Both the position numbers and the translations under genes were made by a program. Positions 1-8,648 of a stretch of DNA of 64,000 nucleotides are shown one piece after another (position 1 is the stretch's first letter; the number at the start of each line of letters is the position of its first letter). The DNA comes from Actinacidiphila sp. DG2A-62 (GTDB lineage Bacteria > Actinomycetota > Actinomycetes > Streptomycetales > Streptomycetaceae), in the NCBI RefSeq assembly GCF_035825295.1, contig NZ_JAYMGI010000002.1:1488001-1552000 (forward strand), given 5' to 3'. A model generated the notes under the pieces. That model was not told the DNA's origin. It ran no database searches and saw nothing but the letters and a program-made list of their open reading frames with translations.

Positions 1-412
1 CGGTGAGTTCGCGGCACTGCTCGGGTGTGGCGGCGTGTGCGGCGAGCCCCGCGGCGACCGGCTCGACCGCGGTGCGCAGCATGGTCAGCGAGCGCAGTTG
101 GCGCGGCCGGTCGGCGCCGGCCAGCCGCCAGCGGATCACGGCGGGGTCGAAGACGTTCCACTCCTCGGTGCGGCGGACCGTGATGCCGACCCGGCGGCGG
201 GACTCCACCAGGTGCATCGCCTCCAGCACCCGCACCGCCTCGCGGACCACCGTACGGGAGACGCCGTAGCGGTCCTCCAGCTCGTCGATGCGCAGGACGG
301 TGCCCGGCGGGTGCTCGCCCGAGGCGATCGCCGGGCCCAACTCGTCCAGCACGCGCGAGTGCAGGCCGTTGCCGCCCGCCTCCCGCCCACCCGCCGTGTC
401 CTCCTGACGCAT
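1..412 (-). CDS. gntR: GntR/FadR-family transcriptional regulator, partial (probable gluconate repressor)
   Basis: About 137 N-terminal codons are visible; the gene runs off the left edge. It starts at the ATG at 412 (MRQEDT). A winged-helix GntR domain is readable (LRIDELEDRYGVSRTVVREAVRVLEAMHLVESR), followed by the start of an FCD-type effector domain (LRSLTMLRTAVEPVAAGLAA). It diverges from gluconokinase and gluconate permease genes, and an inverted repeat lies between them at 468-481. By family and context it should repress the gluconate operon and be released by gluconate or its phosphate. Seen: fold motifs and divergence. Inferred: ligand and target. The C-terminal effector domain cannot be checked here. 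Confidence 0.85.
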   Translation of the reverse strand, partial: MRQEDTAGGREAGGNGLHSRVLDELGPAIASGEHPPGTVLRIDELEDRYGVSRTVVREAVRVLEAMHLVESRRRVGITVRRTEEWNVFDPAVIRWRLAGADRPRQLRSLTMLRTAVEPVAAGLAAHAATPEQCRELT

Positions 413-467
413 ACCCCCAGCCTAGGCGGACAGGGAGGCTCATAGCTCCACGACACGCACACTCATA

Positions 468-481
468 TGACGTTTACGTCA
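468..481. promoter_or_regulatory. Probable GntR operator
   Basis: TGACGT-TT-ACGTCA is a perfect inverted repeat with 6-bp arms in the 240-bp gap between divergent gntR (start 412) and gntK (start 654). It lies in the least GC-rich part of the gap and is followed by the AT-rich stretch TTGAATAAGTA, where a promoter could sit. Position and symmetry fit an operator shared by both directions; binding is inferred. Confidence 0.55.
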
Positions 482-653
482 CGACCTCTTGAATAAGTAG
501 CACCTATGGGTGTTCAGTGGTCGCCAGCCGACCCGCCAGAACCACCACCCGCACCCGCCTCGCGCCGCGGCCGCCAAAACCCGGCACCCCGCGCCCGGCA
601 CCCCGCACGGGCGCGGACCTGTCCGAAGGAGTTGTCGTGAGAAAGCAGGACCG

Positions 654-1175
654 ATGACGGCCGCGCCCGGCGCCCTCCCGGTGATCGTCGTCATGGGGGT
701 CTCGGGTTCGGGCAAGTCGACCGTCGGCGGGCTGCTGGCCGAGCGGCTCGGTGCGCCCTACGCCGAGGCGGACGACTTCCACCCGCCGGCGAACATCGCC
801 AAGATGTCGGCCGGGCACCCGCTGGACGACGCCGACCGCGCGCCCTGGCTGGACGCGATCGCCGGCTGGATCGCCGAGCGCGGCGAGCGCGGCGGCGTGG
901 TCAGCTGCTCGGCGCTGCGCCGCCGCTACCGCGACCGGCTGCGGCGCGCCGACCCCGGCCTGTTCTTCCTCCACCTGGACGGGCCGCCGGAGCTGATCGC
1001 CTCGCGGCTGGCGGCGCGCATGGAGCACTTCATGCCGTCCGGGCTGCTCGCCTCGCAGTTCGAGGCGCTGGAAGCACTCGGGGCCGACGAGGCCGGCGCG
1101 GTCGTCGGCATCGAGGGCACCCCGCAGGAGATCGCCGCCCGGGCGCTGGCCGCGCTGCCCGGCGCGACGCCGTAA
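654..1175 (+). CDS. gntK: Gluconokinase
   Basis: A 173-aa cytosolic kinase that phosphorylates gluconate to 6-phosphogluconate for the pentose phosphate pathway. The P-loop GVSGSGKST is at residues 15-23. It is followed by family-typical EADDFHPPANIAKM and GHPLDDADRAPWL (substrate-binding segment), VVSCSALRRRYRDRLR and MPSGLLASQFEALE. The length is normal for the small gluconokinase family. The ATG at 654 is the last start before the P-loop; an upstream in-frame extension from 510 is low-complexity and unlikely. The permease gene follows on the same strand, so the two probably form an operon controlled by the GntR protein to the left. Confidence 0.93.
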   Translation: MTAAPGALPVIVVMGVSGSGKSTVGGLLAERLGAPYAEADDFHPPANIAKMSAGHPLDDADRAPWLDAIAGWIAERGERGGVVSCSALRRRYRDRLRRADPGLFFLHLDGPPELIASRLAARMEHFMPSGLLASQFEALEALGADEAGAVVGIEGTPQEIAARALAALPGATP

Positions 1176-1220
1176 CCCCGAGGCGACGCCGAAACCCCGA
1201 GGCGACGCCGAAACCCCTGA
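1164..1220. repeat. Three 19-bp tandem repeats across the gntK stop codon
   Basis: Units at 1164-1182, 1183-1201 and 1202-1220 share GCGACGCCGAAACCCC, with T for A in the first copy. Copy one carries the gntK stop codon (TAA, 1173-1175), so the coding end itself has been duplicated into the spacer. The rest of the spacer to 1349 is a pyrimidine-rich C tract with no gene. Confidence 0.7.
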
Positions 1221-1349
1221 CGTTCCTCCCGAACATCCCCCCGGCCCCGACCACCCTCCCGGACGTCCCCGGCCCCGACACCCCCCTGCCCCACCCTCGC
1301 CCAGCCCCCTCCCCGATCCACCCTCCCCCAGCACCCTCTGGAGTCCTCC

Positions 1350-2747
1350 GTGTCCGCACTCAGCGTCGAGCTGCTGGCCGCCGCCACCCCGCCGCCGATC
1401 ACCGACGCCGGGAACACCCGGCTCGCCCTGTCCGCCCTCGCCGGGATCGCCGTCATCGTCGTGCTGATCACCCGGTTCAAGCTGCACGCCTTCCTGGCGC
1501 TGACCATCGGCTCGGGGGTGCTCGGCTCGGTCGCGGGCGCTCCGCTGGCCAAGACCGTCACCAGCTTCACCACCGGTCTCGGCACGACGGTGGCGAGCGT
1601 CGGCACCCTGATCGCGCTCGGCTCGATCCTCGGCAAGCTGCTCGCCGACTCCGGCGGCGCGGACCAGATCGTCGACACGATCCTGGCGCGGACCAGCGAG
1701 AAGCGGCTGCCGTGGGCGATGGCGCTGATCGCGGGCCTGGTCGGGCTGCCGATGTTCTTCGAGATCGGCCTGGTGATCCTGATCCCGGTGGTGCTGCTGG
1801 TGGCCCGGCGCAGCGGTCAGTCACTGATCAGGATCGGCATACCCGCGCTCGCCGGCCTGTCGATCATGCACGGCCTGGTGCCGCCGCACCCCGGCCCGCT
1901 GGCGGCGATCGACGCGATCCACGCGGACATGGGGACCACGCTGGCGCTCGGCGTGCTGGTCGCGCTGCCCACGCTGGCGATCGCCGGCCCGCTGTTCGGG
2001 CGGGTGGCGTCCAGTTGGGTCCACGTGTCGCCGCCGGAGCGGATGACGCCCGCCCGCGCCTCGGACGAGCTGGACACGCGGCCCAGCTTCGTGGCCACCG
2101 CGGGCACCATGCTGCTGCCGGTCGTGATGATGCTGGCGAAGGCGCTCGCCGACGTGTTCGTGGACGACCAGGGCAGCCTGACGTACCGGATCTTCGACGT
2201 CATCGGCACGCCGCTGATCGCGCTGCTGGCCGCGGTGATCGTCGCGATGTTCACGCTCGGCCGGGCGGCGGGCTTCGACAAGGAGCGGATGTCGGCGACG
2301 GTCGACGCCTCGCTCGCGCCGATCGCCGGCGTCATGCTCATCGTCGGCGCGGGCGGCGGCTTCAAGCAGACGCTGGTCGACTGCGGCGTGGGGCAGACCA
2401 TTCTGGACTGGTCGAAGGACTGGAACATCTCGGCGCTGCTGCTCGGCTGGCTGATCGCGGTGCTGATCCGGATCGCGACCGGCTCGGCGACGGTGGCGAT
2501 CATCTCCGCGGCCGGCCTCGTCGGGCCGCTGGCCGAGGGCATGTCGACGTCGCACACCTCGCTGCTGGTGCTGGCCGTGGGCGCCGGCTCGCTGTTCTTC
2601 TCGCACGTCAACGACGCCGGCTTCTGGCTGGTCAAGGAGTACTTCGGGATGGACATCCCGCAGACCCTGAAGACCTGGTCGGCGATGGAGACGGTGATCT
2701 CGGTGGTGGCGCTCGGCTTCGTGATGCTGCTGTCGGTGATCATCTAG
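1350..2747 (+). CDS. gntP: Gluconate:H+ symporter, GntP family
   Basis: A 465-aa polytopic membrane protein with about 12-14 hydrophobic segments. GntP-type motifs include SIMHGLVPPHPGPLAAID (central conserved HPGP), ITRFKLHAFLAL, and near the end LFFSHVNDAGFWLVKEYFGM. It imports gluconate for the upstream kinase. The start is the GTG at 1350 with a CTGGAG Shine-Dalgarno-like stretch just before it. It ends at a TAG followed by a strong hairpin. Paralogues for other hexonates exist, but the kinase partner makes gluconate the best guess. Confidence 0.92.
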   Translation: MSALSVELLAAATPPPITDAGNTRLALSALAGIAVIVVLITRFKLHAFLALTIGSGVLGSVAGAPLAKTVTSFTTGLGTTVASVGTLIALGSILGKLLADSGGADQIVDTILARTSEKRLPWAMALIAGLVGLPMFFEIGLVILIPVVLLVARRSGQSLIRIGIPALAGLSIMHGLVPPHPGPLAAIDAIHADMGTTLALGVLVALPTLAIAGPLFGRVASSWVHVSPPERMTPARASDELDTRPSFVATAGTMLLPVVMMLAKALADVFVDDQGSLTYRIFDVIGTPLIALLAAVIVAMFTLGRAAGFDKERMSATVDASLAPIAGVMLIVGAGGGFKQTLVDCGVGQTILDWSKDWNISALLLGWLIAVLIRIATGSATVAIISAAGLVGPLAEGMSTSHTSLLVLAVGAGSLFFSHVNDAGFWLVKEYFGMDIPQTLKTWSAMETVISVVALGFVMLLSVII

Positions 2748-2771
2748 CCGGTGACCGCCGGGCGACGTGAA

Positions 2772-2810
2772 CCGCTCCGGCCGTCCCCACCGCGGGGACG
2801 GCCGGGGCGG
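2772..2810. terminator. Bidirectional rho-independent-type terminator
   Basis: A 17-bp stem (2772-2788 with 2794-2810, one G-T wobble) and a 5-nt loop (ACCGC) lie between convergent gntP (+) and glucarate dehydratase (-). No T tract follows, as is common in actinobacteria. GTGAA and TTCAC flank the stem. The downstream stretch to 2907 has short repeats of GGCTCACCCG and no gene. Confidence 0.75.
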
Positions 2811-2907
2811 TCGCCGTTCACCGGTGCGGGCTCCCGGCACGGCTCACCCGGGGCTCACCCGTGCGGCGTCGCCGGCGCGGCTCATCCGTGCGGGGCGGCG
2901 CAGCGGC

Positions 2908-4239
2908 TCACCAGCGCGGGACCGCCGGCGTGGTCCACCGCGGGTCCGCCTTGCGCATGGCCGCCGCGTCGTCGCGGTCGCGCATCGTGCCGTCGTCGTC
3001 GAGCCAGCGCCGGTGCAGCCGGTCGAGCGCGTCGCGGTCGAGGTCGACGCCGAGACCGGGGCGGTCGCTCACGGTCAGCGCGCCGCCGGGGAAGACATGG
3101 CGCTCGGTGATGACGTCCTCGGTCTGCCAGGGGTAGTGCGAGTCGCAGGCGTAGTCGAGGTTGGGCACGGTCGCGGCGACGTGGGTCATCGCGGCGAGGC
3201 TGATGCCCAGGTGGGTGTTGGAGTGCATGGACAGGCCCACGCCGAAGGTGCGGCAGACCGCGGCGAGCTGCTGGGTGTTGCGCAGGCCGCCCCAGTAGTG
3301 GTGGTCGGAGAGCACGACCTGGACCGCGCCGCGGGTGAACGCCTCGGGGATCTCCGGGAACGTCGTCACGCACATGTTGGTGGCGAGCGCCAGGTCGGTG
3401 CCGGCCGCGACCCGGGCCATCCGGTCGGTGCCGCTGGCCGGGTCCTCCAGGTACTCCAGCACGTCGGCGAGTTCGCGGGCGACCTCCAGGGAGGTCTCCA
3501 CCGACCAGGCGCCGTTGGGGTCAAGCCGCAGCGGCCGGCCGGGGAACGCCTCGGCGAGCGCGCGGACCGCGGCGATCTCCTGGTCGGGCGGGAAGACGCC
3601 GCCCTTGAGCTTGAACGAGCCGAAGCCGTACCGGTCGGCGAAGCGCCGCGCCTGGGCGACGACGCCGGCCGGGTCGAGCGCCTCGCCCCAGTCGTCGGCT
3701 TCGCCCTGGCCCTGGGGGTGGGCGGCGAAGCGGTAGAAGAGGTAGGCGCTGTAGTCGACGCGGTCGCGGACCTTGCCGCCGAGCAGCGCGTGCACGGGCA
3801 GGCCGAGGGTCTTGCCGAGCGCGTCCAGACAGGCCACCTCGAAGCCGGAGACGACCGACAGCCGCAGCTTGTCGGCGGTCTGGACGCCGCGCAGACCGCC
3901 GACGTCGACGGAGTCGGAGACCTCCGCGGGGTCGCCGCAGACCTGGTCGGCGAGGGTGAACAGGCCGTTCAGGTCGCTGATCGAGCGGCCGGGCAGCGCC
4001 TTGGCCAGCGGCGCGGCGAGGTCGAGGTAGCGGGTGTCGCCGTACGTCTCGCCGATTCCGGTGGTCCCGTCGGCGGTGACGACCTCGATGATGAGGCGGG
4101 GGGTGTACGGCTGGTGAACGCCCTGGGTGTTGAGCAGCGGCGGATCGGCGATCAGGATGGGGGTCAGCCGCACCTCGGCGACGACGGTGCCGGTGCCGAC
4201 GGCGCCGGCAGGAGTGGCCCTCGGAACCGCTGTCTGCAT
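2908..4239 (-). CDS. gudD: Glucarate dehydratase (enolase superfamily)
   Basis: A 443-aa enzyme that dehydrates D-glucarate to 5-keto-4-deoxyglucarate. The active-site set of the glucarate dehydratase subgroup is complete: K210-x-K212 (FKLKGG), metal ligands D240-P-N242 and E265 (LEYLEDP), N288 (ATNMC), and the general acid/base pair D312 (LSDHHYWGG) and H339 (SMHSNTH). Length matches the E. coli enzyme. The start is uncertain. ATG 4239 gives a 24-nt leader from the promoter at 4269-4298. An in-frame ATG at 4260 lies about where transcription should begin and could be used leaderless. Convergent with gntP, so the end of the window is devoted to sugar acids. Confidence 0.92.
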   Translation of the reverse strand: MQTAVPRATPAGAVGTGTVVAEVRLTPILIADPPLLNTQGVHQPYTPRLIIEVVTADGTTGIGETYGDTRYLDLAAPLAKALPGRSISDLNGLFTLADQVCGDPAEVSDSVDVGGLRGVQTADKLRLSVVSGFEVACLDALGKTLGLPVHALLGGKVRDRVDYSAYLFYRFAAHPQGQGEADDWGEALDPAGVVAQARRFADRYGFGSFKLKGGVFPPDQEIAAVRALAEAFPGRPLRLDPNGAWSVETSLEVARELADVLEYLEDPASGTDRMARVAAGTDLALATNMCVTTFPEIPEAFTRGAVQVVLSDHHYWGGLRNTQQLAAVCRTFGVGLSMHSNTHLGISLAAMTHVAATVPNLDYACDSHYPWQTEDVITERHVFPGGALTVSDRPGLGVDLDRDALDRLHRRWLDDDGTMRDRDDAAAMRKADPRWTTPAVPRW

Positions 4240-4241
4240 AT

Positions 4242-4298
4242 GTGAATTAGGTTCACCCATAAGTCCAGAGCCTAGGCGGGCGCGGCACCGGGCGTCAA
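4242..4298 (-). promoter_or_regulatory. Promoter and possible operator of the glucarate dehydratase gene
   Basis: On the minus strand, TTGACG (4293-4298) is followed after 18 bp by TAGGCT (4269-4274), a good match to the main vegetative promoter. Just downstream, GTGAA-N5-TTCAC (4242-4256) is an inverted repeat around the expected transcript start. That places it well for a repressor. The regulator is unknown. Confidence 0.6.
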
Positions 4299-4394
4299 CG
4301 CGGCCTCCCGTGCGCCGGCCGACGCGGGCGCGAGCCGCCCGCCACGGGTGTGACGTACGCGCCACGCGGGGCGCCGTAGGGGACCTGGACTGCA

Positions 4395-4410
4395 TACCGA
4401 CCAGTCGGTA
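4395..4410. promoter_or_regulatory. Probable TetR-type operator for the kinase/acyl-CoA dehydrogenase operon
   Basis: TACCGAC-CA-GTCGGTA is a perfect inverted repeat with 7-bp arms, 12 bp before the start of the APH-like gene. It overlaps a possible -10 (TACGAT, 4408-4413) with a weak -35 (CTGGAC, 4385-4390) 17 bp upstream. This type of site is common before acyl-CoA operons controlled by TetR proteins; the cognate regulator is not identified. Confidence 0.6.
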
Positions 4411-4421
4411 CGATTTCGGCC

Positions 4422-5453
4422 ATGACGGATACGGACACTCCCCCCGGGCTCGACCTCGACCGGCTGCGCGCCTACCTGGACCGGGAGCGCCCCGGCATGG
4501 TGGCCGGCCCGCTCGACGCCCGGCTCATCGAGGGCGGCCGCTCCAACCTCACCTACCGGGTCGGCGACGGCGCGGGCGCCTGGGTGGTGCGCCGCCCGCC
4601 GCTGGGCCACGTGCTCGCCACCGCGCACGACATGGCCCGTGAGCACCGGGTGATGTCCGCCCTGGCCCCGACGCCGGTCCCGGTGCCGGGCACGGTGCTG
4701 CTGTGCGAGGACCCCGAGGTGCTGGGCGCGCCGTTCTACGTGATGGAGTTCGTGCCGGGCACGCCGTACCGCACCGAGGCGCAGCTGCGCGAGCTGGGCG
4801 CGGAGCGGACCCGCGGGATCGCGCTGGCCCTGGTCGACACCCTCGTGGACCTGCACGCGGTGGACCCCGCGGCGGTGGGCCTGGCCGACTTCGGCCGCCC
4901 CGAGGGCTTCCTCGACCGCCAGCTGCGCCGCTGGGGCAAGCAGCTCGACGCCTCCCGCAGCCGTGAGCTGCCCGGCATCGACGAGCTGCACGCCGCGCTG
5001 GGCCGCCGGATGCCGGTCTCGCCGCCGCCCGCAGTCGTGCACGGCGACTACCGCCTGGACAACGTCCTCGTCGGCGCCGACGACCGGCTGACCGCCGTGC
5101 TGGACTGGGAGATGTCCACCCTCGGCGACCCGCTCACCGACCTCGGGCTGCTGGTGATGTACGGCGAGCAGCAGGACATCCCCGGCTTCCCGGTCCCCAC
5201 CGCGGCCGGCGCCCCCGGCCACCCGACCTCCGCCGAGACGGTGGAGCGCTACGCCGCCCGCTCCGGCCGCGACGTGTCGGAGATCGGCTGGTACACCGCC
5301 TTCGCCTACTTCAAGCTCGCCGTGATCCTGGAGGGCATCCACTACCGCTGGACGCTCGGCCGGACCCTCGGCCGCGGCTTCGACCGGATCGGCTCCGTGG
5401 TGCCGCTGTTCATCGACCGCGGACTGCACACACTCCAGCACCAGAAGGGCTGA
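4422..5453 (+). CDS. APH-family kinase (ACAD10/11 N-domain type)
   Basis: A 343-aa cytosolic kinase-fold protein. The catalytic loop is VVHGDYRLDN (H207-G-D209) and the metal-binding Asp is D228 (LDWEMSTLGDPLTDLG). The lysine-bearing N-lobe and EGGRSNLTYRV glycine-rich segment are also visible. The sequence is of the branch fused to acyl-CoA dehydrogenase in ACAD10/11, not of the antibiotic-resistance branch. The acyl-CoA dehydrogenase gene starts 3 bp after its stop, so the two act together. Inferred role: phosphorylation of a hydroxyacyl-CoA, as proposed for the Pseudomonas levulinate kinase LvaA. An operator overlaps its promoter. Confidence 0.85.
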   Translation: MTDTDTPPGLDLDRLRAYLDRERPGMVAGPLDARLIEGGRSNLTYRVGDGAGAWVVRRPPLGHVLATAHDMAREHRVMSALAPTPVPVPGTVLLCEDPEVLGAPFYVMEFVPGTPYRTEAQLRELGAERTRGIALALVDTLVDLHAVDPAAVGLADFGRPEGFLDRQLRRWGKQLDASRSRELPGIDELHAALGRRMPVSPPPAVVHGDYRLDNVLVGADDRLTAVLDWEMSTLGDPLTDLGLLVMYGEQQDIPGFPVPTAAGAPGHPTSAETVERYAARSGRDVSEIGWYTAFAYFKLAVILEGIHYRWTLGRTLGRGFDRIGSVVPLFIDRGLHTLQHQKG

Positions 5454-5456
5454 CCC

Positions 5457-6671
<1,215 letters not shown>

Positions 6672-6684
6672 GGGTTCCGGCCGG

Positions 6685-6742
6685 CGCGAGGCATCAAGCG
6701 CTGAGGGCTCCGACGCGAGGCCTCAAGCGCTGAGGCCTCGCG
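6685..6742. terminator. Bidirectional terminator built from a 29-bp-period repeat
   Basis: CGCGAGGCCTCA (6714-6725), loop AGCGC, TGAGGCCTCGCG (6731-6742) forms a perfect 12-bp stem between convergent acyl-CoA dehydrogenase (+) and quinone oxidoreductase (-) genes. A degenerate direct copy of its left half lies 29 bp upstream (6685-6706, CGCGAGGCATCAAGCGCTGAGG), so the hairpin may have arisen by local duplication. Confidence 0.75.
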
Positions 6743-6787
6743 CGGAACCGCTGGGGTCCTTCGCGGTACTTCTGGGGCCGCGGCTCC

Positions 6788-7771
6788 TCAAAGGAGGACG
6801 ACCAGCCGGCCCACGGTCGCGCCGTCCGCCACCCGCTGGACGGCGTCGGCCGCGCCGTCCAGCGGGACGCGCTCGCTGACCAGCGGGCGCACCTCGCCGT
6901 CCGCGGCCAGCCGGGTCAGCTCGTCGTGGGCGTGCCGCACGGCGACCGGGTCGTGGGTGTTGTACAGGCCCCAGTGCAGGCCGTGGATCGAGTAGTTCTT
7001 CACCAGCGCGTGGTTGAGCCCGGGCGTCGGGACGGTGCCCGAGGTGAAGCCGACCACCACGATGCGGCCCTCGAAGGCGATGCACTTGGTGGACCGGGCG
7101 TAGGCGTCGCCGCCGACCGGGTCGTAGACGACGTTGGCGCCGCGGCCCCCGGTCGCCTCCTTGACCACCGCCACGAAGTCCTTCGTGCGGCGGTCGACCA
7201 CGATGTCCGCGCCCAGCTCGCGGGCGGTCTTCGCCTTGTCGGCCCCGCCGACCACGCCGATGACGGTGGCGCCGGCCGCCTTGCCCAGCTGTACGGCGGC
7301 GCTGCCGACGCCGCCGGAGGCCGCGTGCACCAGGAGCGTCTCGCCCGGCCGCAGCGCGGCGCGCCGGTGCAGGCCGAACCAGCCGGTCTGGTAGCCGATG
7401 TGCAGCGCCGCGGCCTGCGCGTCGTCCAGCGCGTCGGGAGCCGGCAGCACGCCCTCCGCCGGCACCACCGCGTACTGGGCGAAGGCGCCGCCGGGCAGCG
7501 CGGCCGGGCTGATCACGCGCGCGCCGGCCTCGATCCCGGTCACGCCCTCGCCGAGGGCGTCGACCTCGCCGCACATCTCGACGCCCGGCGTGAACGGCAG
7601 CGGCGGCCGGATCTGGTACTGCCCGCGGCAGAGCATGGCGTCGGGGAAGTTCACGTTCGCCGCCCGCACCCGCAGGCGCACCTGGCCGGGGCCGGGCTCG
7701 GGGACCGGCGCCTCGTCGAGGCGCATCACCGTACGCGGCTCGCCGGTCTCGTGCACGCGCCATGCCTTCAC
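6788..7771 (-). CDS. NADPH:quinone oxidoreductase family protein (MDR superfamily)
   Basis: A 327-aa medium-chain reductase without zinc-binding cysteines. The N-terminal GroES-like domain has NFPDAMLCRGQYQIRPPLPFTPGVEMCG, and the Rossmann segment is VHAASGGVGSAAVQLGKAAGATVIG. VYDPVGGDAY and the C-terminal LVVLL are typical of the QOR group. The start is the GTG at 7771, preceded by GGGGAG. The gene lies 18 bp after a TetR gene on the same strand, so it is probably in that regulator's operon. Likely reduces enones or quinones during acyl catabolism; the substrate is not visible from sequence. Confidence 0.87.
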   Translation of the reverse strand: MKAWRVHETGEPRTVMRLDEAPVPEPGPGQVRLRVRAANVNFPDAMLCRGQYQIRPPLPFTPGVEMCGEVDALGEGVTGIEAGARVISPAALPGGAFAQYAVVPAEGVLPAPDALDDAQAAALHIGYQTGWFGLHRRAALRPGETLLVHAASGGVGSAAVQLGKAAGATVIGVVGGADKAKTARELGADIVVDRRTKDFVAVVKEATGGRGANVVYDPVGGDAYARSTKCIAFEGRIVVVGFTSGTVPTPGLNHALVKNYSIHGLHWGLYNTHDPVAVRHAHDELTRLAADGEVRPLVSERVPLDGAADAVQRVADGATVGRLVVLL

Positions 7772-7789
7772 GTGGGACTCCCCAAGGGG

Positions 7790-8524
7790 TCAGGGCCGCC
7801 GCAGCGAGTGCAGCAGCAGGTCGGAGAACTCGGTGGCCACCTGCCGCGCGGTCAGCGGTCCGTCCGCGTGGTACCAGGTGCCCAGGTGGTGCACCGAGCC
7901 GAAGAAGTAGTCGACGACCAGGTCCGGCCGCGGCTCGGGGCGGAAGTGCCCGTCGCGCTGGCCCTCCTCGACCAGCGAGCGGAACGTCTCGTGGTAGCGG
8001 CGGCGCTCGGCGCGCACGGCCTTCTGCTTCTCCGGGCTCAGCTGGTGGATCGAGCGGAAGAAGATCTTGGTGTCGTCCAGGTTCTGGATGCTGGTCACGA
8101 CCACGTCGGCGGCAGCCTCCGCCAGCCGGGCGCGGACGTCGCCGGGGCCGGCCGCGATGGCGTTCAGCCGCTCGGTCTGCAGCCGCAGGACGCGGGCGTA
8201 GATCTCGTGCAGCAGGTCGTCCTTGGAGCCGAAGTAGTGGTAGAGCGCGCCCTTGGTGACGCCGGCCGCCTCCACGATCTCCTGCACCGAGGTGCGGTCG
8301 TAGCCGCGTTCGGCGAAGAGCCGGGTGGCCTCGGCGAGCAGCCGCTCGGGAACCGCCGGACCGGAACCGGAGGCGGAGCCCGTGCCGGAGCCCGCCGCCG
8401 TGCGCGTCCCGGACGCCGCGCGCGTCCCGGACGCCGCGCGCGCTCCGGCGGCCGTACCCGCCCCCGCGCCCGCCGCCGTATGCCTACCGGTGCCCTCGCC
8501 CTCGCCCTTCGGCCTGCGTGCCAT
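7790..8524 (-). CDS. TetR-family regulator with low-complexity N-terminal extension
   Basis: A 244-aa regulator. The TetR_N helix-turn-helix (LLAEATRLFAERGYDRTSVQEIVEAAGVTKGALYHYFGSKDDLL) begins only near residue 58. The first ~55 residues are an Ala/Gly/Thr/Ser/Arg-rich tract encoded by short repeats (two copies of CCCGGACGCCGCGCGCGT near 8407-8440). The C-terminal ligand domain is of the fatty-acid/acyl-CoA type (IFFRSIHQLSPEKQKAVRAERRRYHETFRSLVEEG). The ATG at 8524 is used because of an upstream GAGAGGA; a shorter start inside the repeat region is possible. It is followed after 18 bp by the quinone oxidoreductase. The gap 8525-8648 must carry its promoter, but no clear operator is seen there. 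Confidence 0.88.
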   Translation of the reverse strand: MARRPKGEGEGTGRHTAAGAGAGTAAGARAASGTRAASGTRTAAGSGTGSASGSGPAVPERLLAEATRLFAERGYDRTSVQEIVEAAGVTKGALYHYFGSKDDLLHEIYARVLRLQTERLNAIAAGPGDVRARLAEAAADVVVTSIQNLDDTKIFFRSIHQLSPEKQKAVRAERRRYHETFRSLVEEGQRDGHFRPEPRPDLVVDYFFGSVHHLGTWYHADGPLTARQVATEFSDLLLHSLRRP

Positions 8525-8648
8525 GCCCTGTCGTCCTCTCTCAGCCCTGCCGGGCGCCCGTTCCCGGCCGGTACGGTCGCGGTGCGGCCGCGCTGCGGAC
8601 CGTACCCCGGGTAAGGACCCTATCCGGCCGGTCCGCCGCGCCCGGCCG

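Noticed and set aside
4422..5453. Aminoglycoside resistance gene
   Set aside because: The protein has the APH fold, but it belongs with acyl-CoA dehydrogenase-linked kinases and is in an acyl-CoA operon, so resistance is unlikely.
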